Assembly (NCBI GenBank): GCA_964551975.1
Contig: CAZKFI010000013.1
Location: 1-40,813, forward strand
Direction of reading: 5' to 3'
From: REEB426 sp964551975
GTDB lineage: Bacteria; Actinomycetota; Actinomycetes; S36-B12
Length of the DNA: 40,813 bases
A program made the translations under genes and the position numbers. A model generated the notes under the pieces. It searched no databases. It saw only the letters and a program-made list of their open reading frames with translations, and was not told where the DNA came from. Below, piece after piece: positions 1 through 7,788 of the stretch (its first letter is position 1; each line of letters begins with the position of its first letter).

Positions 1-378
1 GATGAGAAGGTTCGACCAGAAGGGCAGCACCACCAAGACCAGGGCAACGGTTCGCCAGTTGCGCGGCAGCCGCGCGATGGCCATAGCAGCCGGGTACCCA
101 ATGAGCAGAGCGAGCACTGTGGTTGTCAAGGCAATGAGCAGTGAATTCCCAAATACGCCGAGATAGACGGGCTCGAAGGCCCGCAGGTAGTTCTCCAACG
201 TCGGTTCGAATTTCACCCCGCCGAATCGGCCCCGGGTCAGCACCGAATAGACCGCGATGATGATGAGCGGAATAGTCATGAACGCCGTCACGTACAACAG
301 CCCGGGACCGGCGAAGACAGCACGGCCAAGGAGGGCGCGACGCCGGTTGGCGCCGCGCCCTCCAGTGGCGTGGGTCAT
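1..378 (-). CDS. ABC transporter permease, PotB-like (3' end cut by window edge)
   Basis: Inner-membrane permease of a polyamine-type ABC importer; only the first 126 codons are present. The start is the ATG at 378-376. The translation begins MTHATGGRGANRRR, a basic cytoplasmic tail, followed by a hydrophobic first membrane segment (LLYVTAFMTIPLIIIAVYS), a periplasmic stretch ending LENYLRAFEPVYLGVFGNSL, and a second and third hydrophobic segment. The FxNSL / GYPxAxxIAR pattern is typical of the PotB/PotC family. The gene lies 27 bp after the stop of the substrate-binding protein gene on the same strand, so the two are probably cotranscribed, with a second permease and an ATPase expected outside the window. 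The substrate is not determinable; this family also carries opines and other amine conjugates. Confidence 0.85.
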   Translation of the reverse strand, partial: MTHATGGRGANRRRALLGRAVFAGPGLLYVTAFMTIPLIIIAVYSVLTRGRFGGVKFEPTLENYLRAFEPVYLGVFGNSLLIALTTTVLALLIGYPAAMAIARLPRNWRTVALVLVVLPFWSNLLI

Positions 379-405
379 CGTTCGTTTTCGCTAATCGGTA
401 CTCGG

Positions 406-1509
406 CTAGCTCGAGGTGACCTCGGTGGCGATCTTGGTGTACATCGGTCCTGCGTCACCAAGATCAACCAGGGACTCGCCCTTGAGCAACTCAGCCGGGG
501 TCACTCCCATGTTCGGGAATGACTTGGCCAGCTCAGCGCCGACGGCATCCATGGCGCCCTTGTTCGGCACCTTGTAGAGGATGTTCTCTGCGACCCAGGC
601 GTGGTTTGCCGGATCCAGGATGTAGTTGATGAAGGCGTGTGCCGCCTCCTTGTTCTTCGACGACTTCAGGATGACCATGGTGTCCACCCAGAGATCGCTG
701 CCCTCCTTGGGGACGACGAACTTGATGTTGGGGTCCTCGGCGATGCCGTAGTTGCACCAGCCGTCCCAGGCCACCACCGCATTGGCCTCACCTGAGACCA
801 GGCGGCTGTAGAACGTGGTGTCGTCATAGGCCAGCAGATTCGGCTTGGCTGCGATCAGAGCCTCCTTGACCTGCTCCATCTCGCCCTCGTCGGTGGTGTT
901 CGCCGAGAAACCGAGCATCTTCTGCGCCGGCAGCATCAGCCAACGCTCCGTTGCAAGCGCGGTCACCTTGCCCTTGTTCTCCGCACTGGGCTGCAGGATG
1001 TCGTTCCAACTGGTGGGCTCGTCGATCAGGTCGCTGCGGTAGCAGATACCCGTCGTACCCCAGGCATAGGGAACGGAGAAGGCATTGCCCGGGTCGTACG
1101 CCATTTCCTGAGCTTCCGGGTACAGGTTCGACAGGTTCGGAATGAACTCTGGGTTGATGGTCTCGACCAGGCCGGCCTCGTTGAGAGCCTGAGCGAACTG
1201 GCCCGAGACGAACGCAACGTCGATACCCGAGTCACCACCGGCAGTCAGCTTGGCCATGATCTCTTCGTTCGTGGCGTGGTTGGTGATGGTGACCGGTGAG
1301 CCGAAGGCCTCCTGGACCTTCTGAGGCAGATCCTCCGGGTAGTACCCCGCCCAGTTGGAAACGGTCAACGACTGCTTGCTCAGATCCGCGTTGGGGTCCA
1401 AATCAGCGGATTCGGATCCAGAGCTCGAGCAAGCAGCCATGGTGAGCACGGCTCCGGCAACTGTGCCGATGACCAATGCGCGCGCGGTAAGTCCACGACG
1501 TGCCCGCAT
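406..1509 (-). CDS. PotD-like extracellular substrate-binding lipoprotein of an ABC importer
   Basis: Extracytoplasmic solute receptor, 367 aa, about normal for PotD-type proteins. The N-terminus has an arginine-rich stretch (RARRGLTAR, Tat-like in look), a hydrophobic core and a lipobox ending MAAC near residue 27, followed by a Ser-rich linker, so it should be a membrane-anchored lipoprotein. The mature part has PotD-family features: SLTVSNWAGYYPEDL at the beta-1 strand, GIDVAFVSG, YAWGTTGICYRSDL, and the C-terminal EAAHAFINYILDP segment. It is first in its operon, upstream of a PotB-like permease, and diverges from a TetR regulator gene. Spermidine/putrescine is the default family substrate. 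The adjacent kinase and SIS genes make an amino-sugar or sugar-amine conjugate a possible alternative, which is inference only. Confidence 0.88.
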   Translation of the reverse strand: MRARRGLTARALVIGTVAGAVLTMAACSSSGSESADLDPNADLSKQSLTVSNWAGYYPEDLPQKVQEAFGSPVTITNHATNEEIMAKLTAGGDSGIDVAFVSGQFAQALNEAGLVETINPEFIPNLSNLYPEAQEMAYDPGNAFSVPYAWGTTGICYRSDLIDEPTSWNDILQPSAENKGKVTALATERWLMLPAQKMLGFSANTTDEGEMEQVKEALIAAKPNLLAYDDTTFYSRLVSGEANAVVAWDGWCNYGIAEDPNIKFVVPKEGSDLWVDTMVILKSSKNKEAAHAFINYILDPANHAWVAENILYKVPNKGAMDAVGAELAKSFPNMGVTPAELLKGESLVDLGDAGPMYTKIATEVTSS

Positions 1510-1705
1510 CTGGCTTCTCCTAACCGCCTCGATAACGAGGCCTCACATCACTACTGCCCCCAGGGTCGAACCTGAAGATCGGCTCAGGGTGCGCGGTGAT
1601 CGTTTGAATGCGTCGGCAAGCACACTTGCACACCCACATGACCTCCGCAAGCACTTTCCTGAATCGACATTCAAAGTGCAACCCACTCGGTATCGTGGCG
1701 AAGCC
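1510..1705. promoter_or_regulatory. Divergent intergenic control region of the ABC importer and the TetR operon
   Basis: This 196-bp gap separates two divergent transcription units, so it should hold promoters for both. It contains a perfect 7-bp inverted repeat GCACTTT/AAAGTGC (1651-1657 and 1673-1679, 15-bp spacer), a short dyad GCAAG-caca-CTTGC (1616-1629) and an 8-bp dyad TTTGAATG/CATTCAAA (1603-1610 and 1668-1675). A TetR protein encoded next door would normally bind a palindrome in such a gap. The 1651-1679 dyad is the best candidate operator because it sits just upstream of the regulator start. No clear -35/-10 pair was assigned. Confidence 0.4.
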
Positions 1706-2380
1706 ATGGCAAAGACCAAGCAGGGTGGTGCGCGCTCACGTGCCACCCGACGTGCCGACCTGCTGGCTGCTGCCCAGCGGGCGATGGCTGTACACGGCAC
1801 CCAGGTTCGACTCAACCAAGTGGCCGAGCAGGCAGGCCTCACCTCCGGTGCAGTGCTCTACCACTTTCCCGACCTGCAGGATCTCCTGATCGAGGCCAAC
1901 CGCGCAGGCATGGAGCGGTTCTACGACGCTCGACTCAGGGCCATCGAAGGCATCAGCGACCCGGCTGAGCGTTTGGCAGTCACCATCCATTCGGGTCTGC
2001 CGACCAGTCGTTCTGATGAGGAAGTGCGCCTGCTCTGCGCACTCGGCGGTGAAGCGGCACGCAACCCCGTCTACGCAATTCTCCTCACATCGCTCTTCGA
2101 CCGACAGGTGACCATGTATCAACAGATCCTCGAGGCAGGGCACACTGACGGAACCTTCCGACTGATCGGGGATCCACTGGCTATCGCGCGGAATCTCGTT
2201 GCGCTGGAGGATGCCTACGGATACCGGATCATGGCCGGGCATCCCATTCTCGATCCAGCATCATGTGCCGAACTCATCCTCGACTATGCGCGCATGGCGA
2301 CGCACCATGAACTGCCATTCCACAATCCCGCAACACCCAGTAAAGGCAACGGAGCCAGACAGCAATCGGAGGAAAGATGA
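1706..2380 (+). CDS. TetR/AcrR-family transcriptional regulator
   Basis: Probable local repressor, 224 aa. The N-terminal DNA-binding domain covers residues 15-60: ADLLAAAQRAMAVHG, then a helix-turn-helix with VRLNQVAEQAGLTSGAVLYHF, a classic TetR signature. The rest is a helical ligand-binding domain with no recognisable ligand motif. The ATG at 1706 is chosen because it places the HTH close to the N-terminus; the open frame continues upstream, but that part has no regulator-like sequence. The last codon overlaps the start of the glycosyltransferase gene (ATGA at 2377-2380), so regulator and downstream genes are one operon. It probably controls this operon and/or the divergent ABC importer. 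Confidence 0.9.
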   Translation: MAKTKQGGARSRATRRADLLAAAQRAMAVHGTQVRLNQVAEQAGLTSGAVLYHFPDLQDLLIEANRAGMERFYDARLRAIEGISDPAERLAVTIHSGLPTSRSDEEVRLLCALGGEAARNPVYAILLTSLFDRQVTMYQQILEAGHTDGTFRLIGDPLAIARNLVALEDAYGYRIMAGHPILDPASCAELILDYARMATHHELPFHNPATPSKGNGARQQSEER

Positions 2381-3678
2381 ACAAGCGCCAACTCACCGTG
2401 CTCTTCATGCCCGAGTCTGCCTATGGTCCGACGAACCAGTGCATCGGCATCGGTCGTGCCTTGACCCAACGCGGACATCGCGTGGTCTTCGCATCCTCCA
2501 CCGAATGGGAGGGCCGGCTGGCTCCCCTGGGATTCGAGGAGGACCTCGTGGATCTGGCTCCTCCACCGGAGGGACCACAGGAGGCCGGGCAGTTTTGGAC
2601 GGAGTTCATCCGAGACACGGCACCGATCTTTCGACTTCCGACAATCGACCAATTGGAGGGTTTCATCCAGCCCACCTGGCAGGCGTTGATCGACGGAGCC
2701 ATGTACTGCGAGCCACAACTGCGGGAAGTACTGGCACGTGTGCAGCCAGATGTCATCGTCGAAGATAACGTGCTGACCTTCCCGGCATTGCTCACGCACG
2801 GCGCGCCGTTCGTCCGCATCGTCTCCTGCCAGCCCTTGGAGATGACCGGGCCGACTGTGCCCCCGAAATTCTCCGGCCTACCCGTCGCCGATTCTGCCCA
2901 GTGGGCCGAGTTCCGAGCTGCCTACGACCGTATCCACCGCCCCATGTGGCAGCAGTGGAACGACTGGGTCGTCAGTCAGGGCACGGAGCCACTGCCCGAT
3001 CTGGAATTCATCCACACGTCTTCGGCCGCAAATCTCTACGTCTACCCGCAGGAGGCGGATTACACCGATATCCGCCCACTGGGTTCGAACTGGTTCCGCA
3101 TGGATTCCAGTGTTCGACAGACTGATGACGACTACAAACTTCCGGCAGCAGCACTTGATCGTCCAGCCGGGAGCGCACTCATCTACCTCTCCTTAGGCTC
3201 GCTGGGTAGCGCCGACGTAGAACTCATGAAACGCCTGATTGACGTTCTGGGGCGGACACCCCATCACTACATCGTCAGTATGGGTCCACAGCACTCGGAG
3301 TACAGCTTGGCACCCAATATGTCCGGTGCACAGTTCCTGCCGCAGACCAACGTCATTCCACACGTGGATCTCGTGATCACGCATGGTGGCAACAACACGA
3401 CCACTGAGGCTCTGCACTTCGGCAAGCCGATGATCCTGCTGCCCTTGTTCTGGGACCAGTACGACAATGCGCAGCGCATCGATGAACTGGGATTCGGGGT
3501 TCGCCTGAGCACCTACGAGTTCACTGACGAGCAGATGTTCGATGCGCTCGAGCGTCTGCTCAGTGACCGTACGTTGCGCTCGCAACTAGCAGCCACGGGT
3601 GAAGCGATCAGGGCGCGCGATGGCCTACGTCGTGGCGCCGATGTCATCGAGGCGGTCGGCCTCGGTCAGACGCCATAG
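2377..3678 (+). CDS. GT1-family UDP-glycosyltransferase (macrolide-glycosyltransferase type)
   Basis: Cytosolic GT-B-fold glycosyltransferase, 433 aa, the normal size for bacterial GT1 enzymes. The N-terminal acceptor domain begins with a beta strand LTVLFMPESAYGPTNQCIGI and the usual GHRVVFAS. The C-terminal donor domain carries the family signature starting at His336: HGGNNTTTEALHFGKPMI, then LPLFWDQYDNAQRI, in which Asp/Gln are the usual nucleotide-sugar contacts. The family transfers a sugar from a UDP- or dTDP-sugar to a small molecule. Here the acceptor is unknown. It is translationally coupled to the TetR gene and followed after 2 bp by a sugar-kinase-like gene, so it may belong to a pathway making or inactivating a glycosylated compound. 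Confidence 0.88.
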   Translation: MNKRQLTVLFMPESAYGPTNQCIGIGRALTQRGHRVVFASSTEWEGRLAPLGFEEDLVDLAPPPEGPQEAGQFWTEFIRDTAPIFRLPTIDQLEGFIQPTWQALIDGAMYCEPQLREVLARVQPDVIVEDNVLTFPALLTHGAPFVRIVSCQPLEMTGPTVPPKFSGLPVADSAQWAEFRAAYDRIHRPMWQQWNDWVVSQGTEPLPDLEFIHTSSAANLYVYPQEADYTDIRPLGSNWFRMDSSVRQTDDDYKLPAAALDRPAGSALIYLSLGSLGSADVELMKRLIDVLGRTPHHYIVSMGPQHSEYSLAPNMSGAQFLPQTNVIPHVDLVITHGGNNTTTEALHFGKPMILLPLFWDQYDNAQRIDELGFGVRLSTYEFTDEQMFDALERLLSDRTLRSQLAATGEAIRARDGLRRGADVIEAVGLGQTP

Positions 3679-3680
3679 CG

Positions 3681-4799
3681 GTGCAGGGACCACGTCCGTC
3701 GTCGATTCCACCGGGCGCCTCCGAGGCGCTTATTGCGGAAATGGTTCACCAGTTCGCAGGGAGTGAACGAACCGGACAACTGACCACGTGGTTTGCTGAG
3801 CCCGCCCAAGGTGAACGTTCGATCGATGTCGATCAAACCAACACTTCAGTTGTGGTGGGCGAGCGCGCTGTCGTGAAGTGGCTGAATGCGCCGGTACCAG
3901 GCCGGCAACCAGCGCCGGAGCGACTGCAGCTGCTGGCTGAGGCAGGGTTCACCCAAACTCCCCGACCCTGGGGTCTGCTGCACGACCGCAACGGCGCGCT
4001 CCAGGCGATCGTCACGGCGTACCTCCCGGAGACCACGGATGGCTGGGAGTGGGGGCCGACGCTAGTGCGGGCATTGGCCAGCAAGCAGATCACCATGGAT
4101 GAAGCACTCGAGCCAATCCGCGGTATCGGTGAGTTGGTCGGCCGAATGCATGGAGTGTTTGCTCGGCATGGGGTGAGCAGGGCAGATTCGGCCACCACCG
4201 AGGCCTGGTACGAGCGTGCCTGCCAGACTCTCAACGCTGCGCAACTCGGGATCGCCGCTCTGGTTGGCGAGGACGGCCCAGAGGCCGAGCGCTTGCGATC
4301 CCTGGCCCCGCAGGCGGGGACGTACCTGCAGGCGTTGCGGCAGGCAACCGGTACCGCGTTGATCTGGATTCACGGTGACCTTCATGTGGGCCAGATCCTT
4401 CGATCTGACGTAACCGGGGAATTGCATGTCATCGACTTCGATGGCAATCCAGTCCTGTCCCTCGAAGAGAGACTCTCGGCTCAGCCTGCCGCAGTTGATG
4501 TCGCTGGCATGCTCTGCTCCATCGATCACGTTGGACGAGTGGTCATGTACCGCACACCCGAATTCGATCCCACAATCGTGCGACAGTGGATGTCCCGAGC
4601 CGAGAAGTGTTTTCTCCAGGCATACCAATCCACCCTCCCAGACCGCACGTTGCTGGACACCACACTTATCCCAGCGCTGCGCGTGCAGCAAGAGGCACGT
4701 GAGTACCTCTACGCTGCTGGTCACCTACCGCACTGGCGCTATGTTCCGGATTCAGCCCTTCCCGACCTTCTAAGCAACCTGGCTTCGACCGATAGGTGA
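3681..4799 (+). CDS. Maltokinase-like / APH-fold sugar kinase (possible glucosamine kinase)
   Basis: Predicted small-molecule kinase, 372 aa, starting at GTG 3681, two bases after the glycosyltransferase stop. The catalytic loop is IHGDLHVGQ (His231, Asp233) and the metal-binding motif IDFDGNP follows (Asp252). Around them the sequence resembles maltokinases more than antibiotic phosphotransferases: YLPETTDGWEW in the middle, and SLEERLSAQPAAVDVAGMLCSIDH after the DFD motif, which parallels the conserved maltokinase segment. Maltokinases phosphorylate maltose; an actinobacterial branch with the same fold phosphorylates glucosamine. The downstream GlmS-like SIS gene favours an amino-sugar substrate, which is inference. 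It is distinct from aminoglycoside-resistance kinases in length and flanks. Confidence 0.75.
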   Translation: MQGPRPSSIPPGASEALIAEMVHQFAGSERTGQLTTWFAEPAQGERSIDVDQTNTSVVVGERAVVKWLNAPVPGRQPAPERLQLLAEAGFTQTPRPWGLLHDRNGALQAIVTAYLPETTDGWEWGPTLVRALASKQITMDEALEPIRGIGELVGRMHGVFARHGVSRADSATTEAWYERACQTLNAAQLGIAALVGEDGPEAERLRSLAPQAGTYLQALRQATGTALIWIHGDLHVGQILRSDVTGELHVIDFDGNPVLSLEERLSAQPAAVDVAGMLCSIDHVGRVVMYRTPEFDPTIVRQWMSRAEKCFLQAYQSTLPDRTLLDTTLIPALRVQQEAREYLYAAGHLPHWRYVPDSALPDLLSNLASTDR

Positions 4800-4809
4800 C
4801 GAGGACGCA

Positions 4810-5754
4810 ATGGACACGACACTGTTTCGCAGAGACATCGAGGCCAAGCCAAACACCTTGCTGCAGCTGGCCGATCGCCTCAGCGATGGTGGACTCTGGC
4901 CCGAACTGCCAACTGATGGGCACCTGCTCTTCTTAGGCATGGGGTCGTCGCATTATGCAAACGCAATCTGCGCAGCTCGGCTGCGAAGCTTGGGGATCCA
5001 GGCGACCGCCGAACTGGCCTCTTGCTCGCTGCTTCCCACACTGCGCAGCAGCGACAGGGTGATTGCGGTCTCCGCATCCGGCGGCTCGGAGGAGACGTTG
5101 GCGGCCACCCAATCCCTCATCGGAAGGTGCCCGGTAATAGCCGTGACGAACACACCGGGAAGTGCGATCACGCAGCTTGCAGAACAGACCGTCGCCATGT
5201 ACGCGGATGTTGAAGAAGGTGGCGTCGCCTGTCGATCCTTCCAACACACCCTGGCCCTGCACCTCGCCTTGATTGCGCGCTGGGATCAGCGGGTTAATCC
5301 TGTCGACCTGCTGCACAAATCCTCTGCAGCATGCGCTGACCTCCTGGATTCCAGCTCGCAATGGTTGCCAAGGATCAGCGATTTCATCCTCGGCCCTGAT
5401 GGCACGGCCATGGTGGCGCCGGCCCACCGCATGAGCTCAGCACAGCAGTCGGCATTGATGCTGCGCGAAGGACCGCGTCGATCTGCGATCGCCTGCGAAA
5501 CGGGCGACTGGAGTCATGTTGACGTGTATCTGACGAAGACTTTGGACTACCGGATGCTGCTATTTCCCGGATCGCAGTGGGAGTCCAACCTGCTGCGTTG
5601 GACCACCGAACGTGGCTCGACCGTTGTCGCGGTCGGTGCCGACGTCCCAGGTGCTGACTACTCCTTGCGCTATCGAAACGACGAAGTCGATGACGTACGT
5701 TTGCTGACCGAAGTCACAGTTGCCGAGTTGATTGCAGCTTCCGCCTGGAACTAA
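4810..5754 (+). CDS. Double-SIS-domain sugar isomerase/deaminase (GlmS C-terminal-like, AgaS/FrlB type)
   Basis: Predicted cytosolic phosphosugar-processing enzyme, 314 aa. It has two SIS folds and no glutaminase domain, so it resembles the isomerase half of GlmS or the stand-alone AgaS, NagB-II and FrlB enzymes. Visible motifs are RDIEAKPNTL at the N-terminus, GMGSSHYA (43-50), SASGGSEET (88-96, the phosphosugar-binding loop) and AVTNTPGSAI. In the second half, ALMLREGP matches the GlmS LKE segment carrying the catalytic glutamate. The histidine-containing segment that follows in GlmS is replaced by ETGDWSHVDV, so its chemistry may differ. Such enzymes deaminate or isomerise amino-sugar phosphates, or deglycosylate Amadori compounds. 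It is the last gene of the TetR operon, 10 bp after the kinase, and overlaps the convergent UbiA gene by 4 bp. Confidence 0.8.
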   Translation: MDTTLFRRDIEAKPNTLLQLADRLSDGGLWPELPTDGHLLFLGMGSSHYANAICAARLRSLGIQATAELASCSLLPTLRSSDRVIAVSASGGSEETLAATQSLIGRCPVIAVTNTPGSAITQLAEQTVAMYADVEEGGVACRSFQHTLALHLALIARWDQRVNPVDLLHKSSAACADLLDSSSQWLPRISDFILGPDGTAMVAPAHRMSSAQQSALMLREGPRRSAIACETGDWSHVDVYLTKTLDYRMLLFPGSQWESNLLRWTTERGSTVVAVGADVPGADYSLRYRNDEVDDVRLLTEVTVAELIAASAWN

Positions 5755-6593
5755 CTGGGCGGCGCAACGATCAGTGCGCCATCACCGGGTGCCACCAGCA
5801 ACTGCAGTACGCACCAGCCCGCCAGGAGCAGCACCAGTCGGAATCCGCCCACCCAATTTCCCCGGCGCCAGATCAGCAGTGCAGCGATGAGCAGTGTGCC
5901 AGCGCCAAGAGCGCCCACTGCGGCGAGTACGGGATCTGCTCCCAAGATCGCCAAGCTCACTGCCAGGCTGGCCATGGCGAGCAGCGCAGCGGCCAGCGCA
6001 CCCGTGTAGCGCTGACCGAGCCAAACGGCAGTCCCCGCACGGTCACGGGTCAGGTCAATACCGGCATTGGCCAGATGAGCACCCACACCGAGAAATGCTG
6101 CGGCCAGCACGAACCACACCGACGGTAACCGTGACTGAGGTGCCCCCAGACACAGGAAGAACGGCAGACAGATGAACGCCACCGCGTAGGGCAACCAGGA
6201 CAGATTTGTCCGCGACAGCCGAAGGTTGTACAGCCAGGCCATCCCAACCGCGGTGAAGTGGAGCAGACCCACCCAAAGTCCTGCAGCGAGAATCGTCAAT
6301 GGCACGCAACACAGCAACGCAATCAATGCCGCCGTCCACAACTGCCGTGCAGTGATGCTGCCGTCGACTACCGGTTTGCTGCGCCTAGCCGCGTCGAAAT
6401 CCTCCTGCGCATCGTGCGCGTCATTACTCCAACCGATGGACAACTGACCGCTGAGGATGGCAGCCAGTAGGTACACCAGATGAATTCCGGACCAGCCCAG
6501 TCGCCAGCCGAGCAGCGTCACGCAGGCGGTAACCGCCACCGTAGGTAGCGGGTGACAGGCTCGGATCAGTCCGCTCATCACCCGGTTGCTCAC
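5751..6593 (-). CDS. UbiA-family membrane prenyltransferase
   Basis: Integral membrane protein of about 280 aa with eight or nine hydrophobic segments, matching the UbiA superfamily. The first prenyl-diphosphate/Mg motif is NDAHDAQEDFD (residues 57-67). The second Asp-rich motif is represented by GIDLTRDRAG. Members attach prenyl chains to aromatic acceptors in quinone, heme O or lipid synthesis; the acceptor here is unknown. The start is chosen at GTG 6593, which overlaps the xthA stop codon (TAGTG), a typical coupling. An ATG at 6632 would overlap xthA by 40 bp, and GTG 6581 or ATG 6578 are also possible. It is the last gene of a minus-strand trio. Confidence 0.82.
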   Translation of the reverse strand: MSNRVMSGLIRACHPLPTVAVTACVTLLGWRLGWSGIHLVYLLAAILSGQLSIGWSNDAHDAQEDFDAARRSKPVVDGSITARQLWTAALIALLCCVPLTILAAGLWVGLLHFTAVGMAWLYNLRLSRTNLSWLPYAVAFICLPFFLCLGAPQSRLPSVWFVLAAAFLGVGAHLANAGIDLTRDRAGTAVWLGQRYTGALAAALLAMASLAVSLAILGADPVLAAVGALGAGTLLIAALLIWRRGNWVGGFRLVLLLAGWCVLQLLVAPGDGALIVAPPS

Positions 6594-7423
6594 TAAGAGA
6601 AGGTGACGGTAAGCGGGGCGTGATCGCTCCAACGTTCGGCATAGGTCGGCGCCTTGCCGACCACGGCTCGCTTGGCTCGCTCAGCAAGGCCGGGGGTACT
6701 GATCACATAGTCGATGCGCCAGCCCCCATCGGTGTCGAATCCACGACCCCGCCAGGACCACCAGGTGTAGGGACCGGGACCCGGCCCACCAAGGGTGCGG
6801 CCCAAGTCGATCCAATCGCGGGCGAACCACCGGTCAAGGTAGGCGCGCTCCTGCGGCAGGAACCCGGCACTGGCGAGATTGCCACGCCAGTTCTTGATGT
6901 CGATCTCCTGATGGGCGATGTTGAGATCCCCACAGACGACCACGTGACCCTTCCGGCGAGTGGCGCGAGTGCGCAAGGCACGCAGGCGTGCATCCATGAC
7001 ATCGAGAAAGGCGTACTTCTCCTGCTGCTTCGGTGAATCGGCTTCGCCGGTGTGCACGTACACCGAGACCACGGTCACCGGCCCCCATGGTGACGCAAGA
7101 TCCACCTCGACCCAACGACCGCTGTTGTCAAGACCGGCCACACCGGAACGTTCACGCTGCTCGATTGGCTCGCCCTTTGTCAGGATTGCCACCCCTGCTC
7201 GACCGAGTTGCGGTGCCGGTGCATGGGCAACCGAAAAATTCTTCAGGCGCGATTCGGCGAGCACCTCGTGCAGCTGCGCGTGCGTTGCCCGCACCTCCTG
7301 TAGACAGATCACGTCCGCCTTGATCTGATGGAGCCAGTCAAGGCCACCACGGCGGGCAGCAGCACGAATCCCATTCACGTTGACGGTGACCACCCGAAAT
7401 TGAGTAGTCGACTTCGTTGTCAC
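6593..7423 (-). CDS. xthA: Exodeoxyribonuclease III / AP endonuclease
   Basis: DNA-repair nuclease of the exonuclease III family, 276 aa and full length. It cleaves at abasic sites and degrades duplex DNA 3' to 5'. Family motifs are all visible: VTVNVNGIRAA near the N-terminus, ICLQEVRA with the metal-binding Glu, VCGDLNIAHQEIDIKNW, WRIDYVIST, and the C-terminal WSDHAPLTVTFS containing the catalytic Asp-His. The start is GTG at 7423, inside a GTGA overlap with the stop of the upstream small gene, and the stop overlaps the likely start of the UbiA gene, so the three are translated as a coupled operon. Confidence 0.93.
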   Translation of the reverse strand: MTTKSTTQFRVVTVNVNGIRAAARRGGLDWLHQIKADVICLQEVRATHAQLHEVLAESRLKNFSVAHAPAPQLGRAGVAILTKGEPIEQRERSGVAGLDNSGRWVEVDLASPWGPVTVVSVYVHTGEADSPKQQEKYAFLDVMDARLRALRTRATRRKGHVVVCGDLNIAHQEIDIKNWRGNLASAGFLPQERAYLDRWFARDWIDLGRTLGGPGPGPYTWWSWRGRGFDTDGGWRIDYVISTPGLAERAKRAVVGKAPTYAERWSDHAPLTVTFS

Positions 7424-7752
7424 CCGTCACCTCCCGCTCCCGGAGCCGCCATGACCTGCGGGAGCACCTGCAGTTCAACCTGCAAACCGGTCACCTGGCG
7501 AATTGCGAGGACAAGTGCGTCCCGATCGCGCACGTCCTCACGCAGGGGGTAGCGGCGTCCCGGATCAAGTCGCGCCGGATCGGAGAAGTCCAGCACAACA
7601 GTTCGACCGTCGAAGGCGGCAAGACGCGCGTCGAACCAGATCATCCAGGCGACTCGATCAATACGCTCCAGCACCATCAGGATGTCCGACCACTGCCCAC
7701 GTAGTTCCCCGAGATCCATCGGGGCCTGACGACCAGAGTCGGGGGGCTCCAT
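7420..7752 (-). CDS. Small stand-alone protein resembling the C-terminal domain of DNA polymerase III tau/gamma (DnaX)
   Basis: Soluble 110-aa protein. Its pattern, a tryptophan (RGQWSDILMVL), then RIDRVAWMIWFDARLAAFDGR, then TVVLDF, and a C-terminal AIRQVTGLQVELQV, follows the conserved region after the ATPase domain in actinobacterial DnaX, where W..V...V...SR...MLL.A.V....G.TL.L.F is usual. There is no ATPase part. This resemblance is from pattern recall, not an alignment. The stop overlaps the GTG start of xthA, so it is made together with exonuclease III, which would suit a replication or repair accessory role. ATG 7752 is used; GTG 7755 directly before it is equally possible. Confidence 0.65.
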   Translation of the reverse strand: MEPPDSGRQAPMDLGELRGQWSDILMVLERIDRVAWMIWFDARLAAFDGRTVVLDFSDPARLDPGRRYPLREDVRDRDALVLAIRQVTGLQVELQVLPQVMAAPGAGGDG

Positions 7753-7788
7753 CACCTTGGCACCCTAGTTGCCTCCTACGCTGCCTGC

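Noticed and set aside
1355..1705. N-terminal extension of the TetR frame
   Set aside because: It overlaps the divergent lipoprotein gene and shows no regulator-like sequence; the HTH begins just after ATG 1706.
3681..4799. Aminoglycoside resistance phosphotransferase
   Set aside because: The flanks of the catalytic loop and the length match maltokinase-like sugar kinases better, and no antibiotic context is present.
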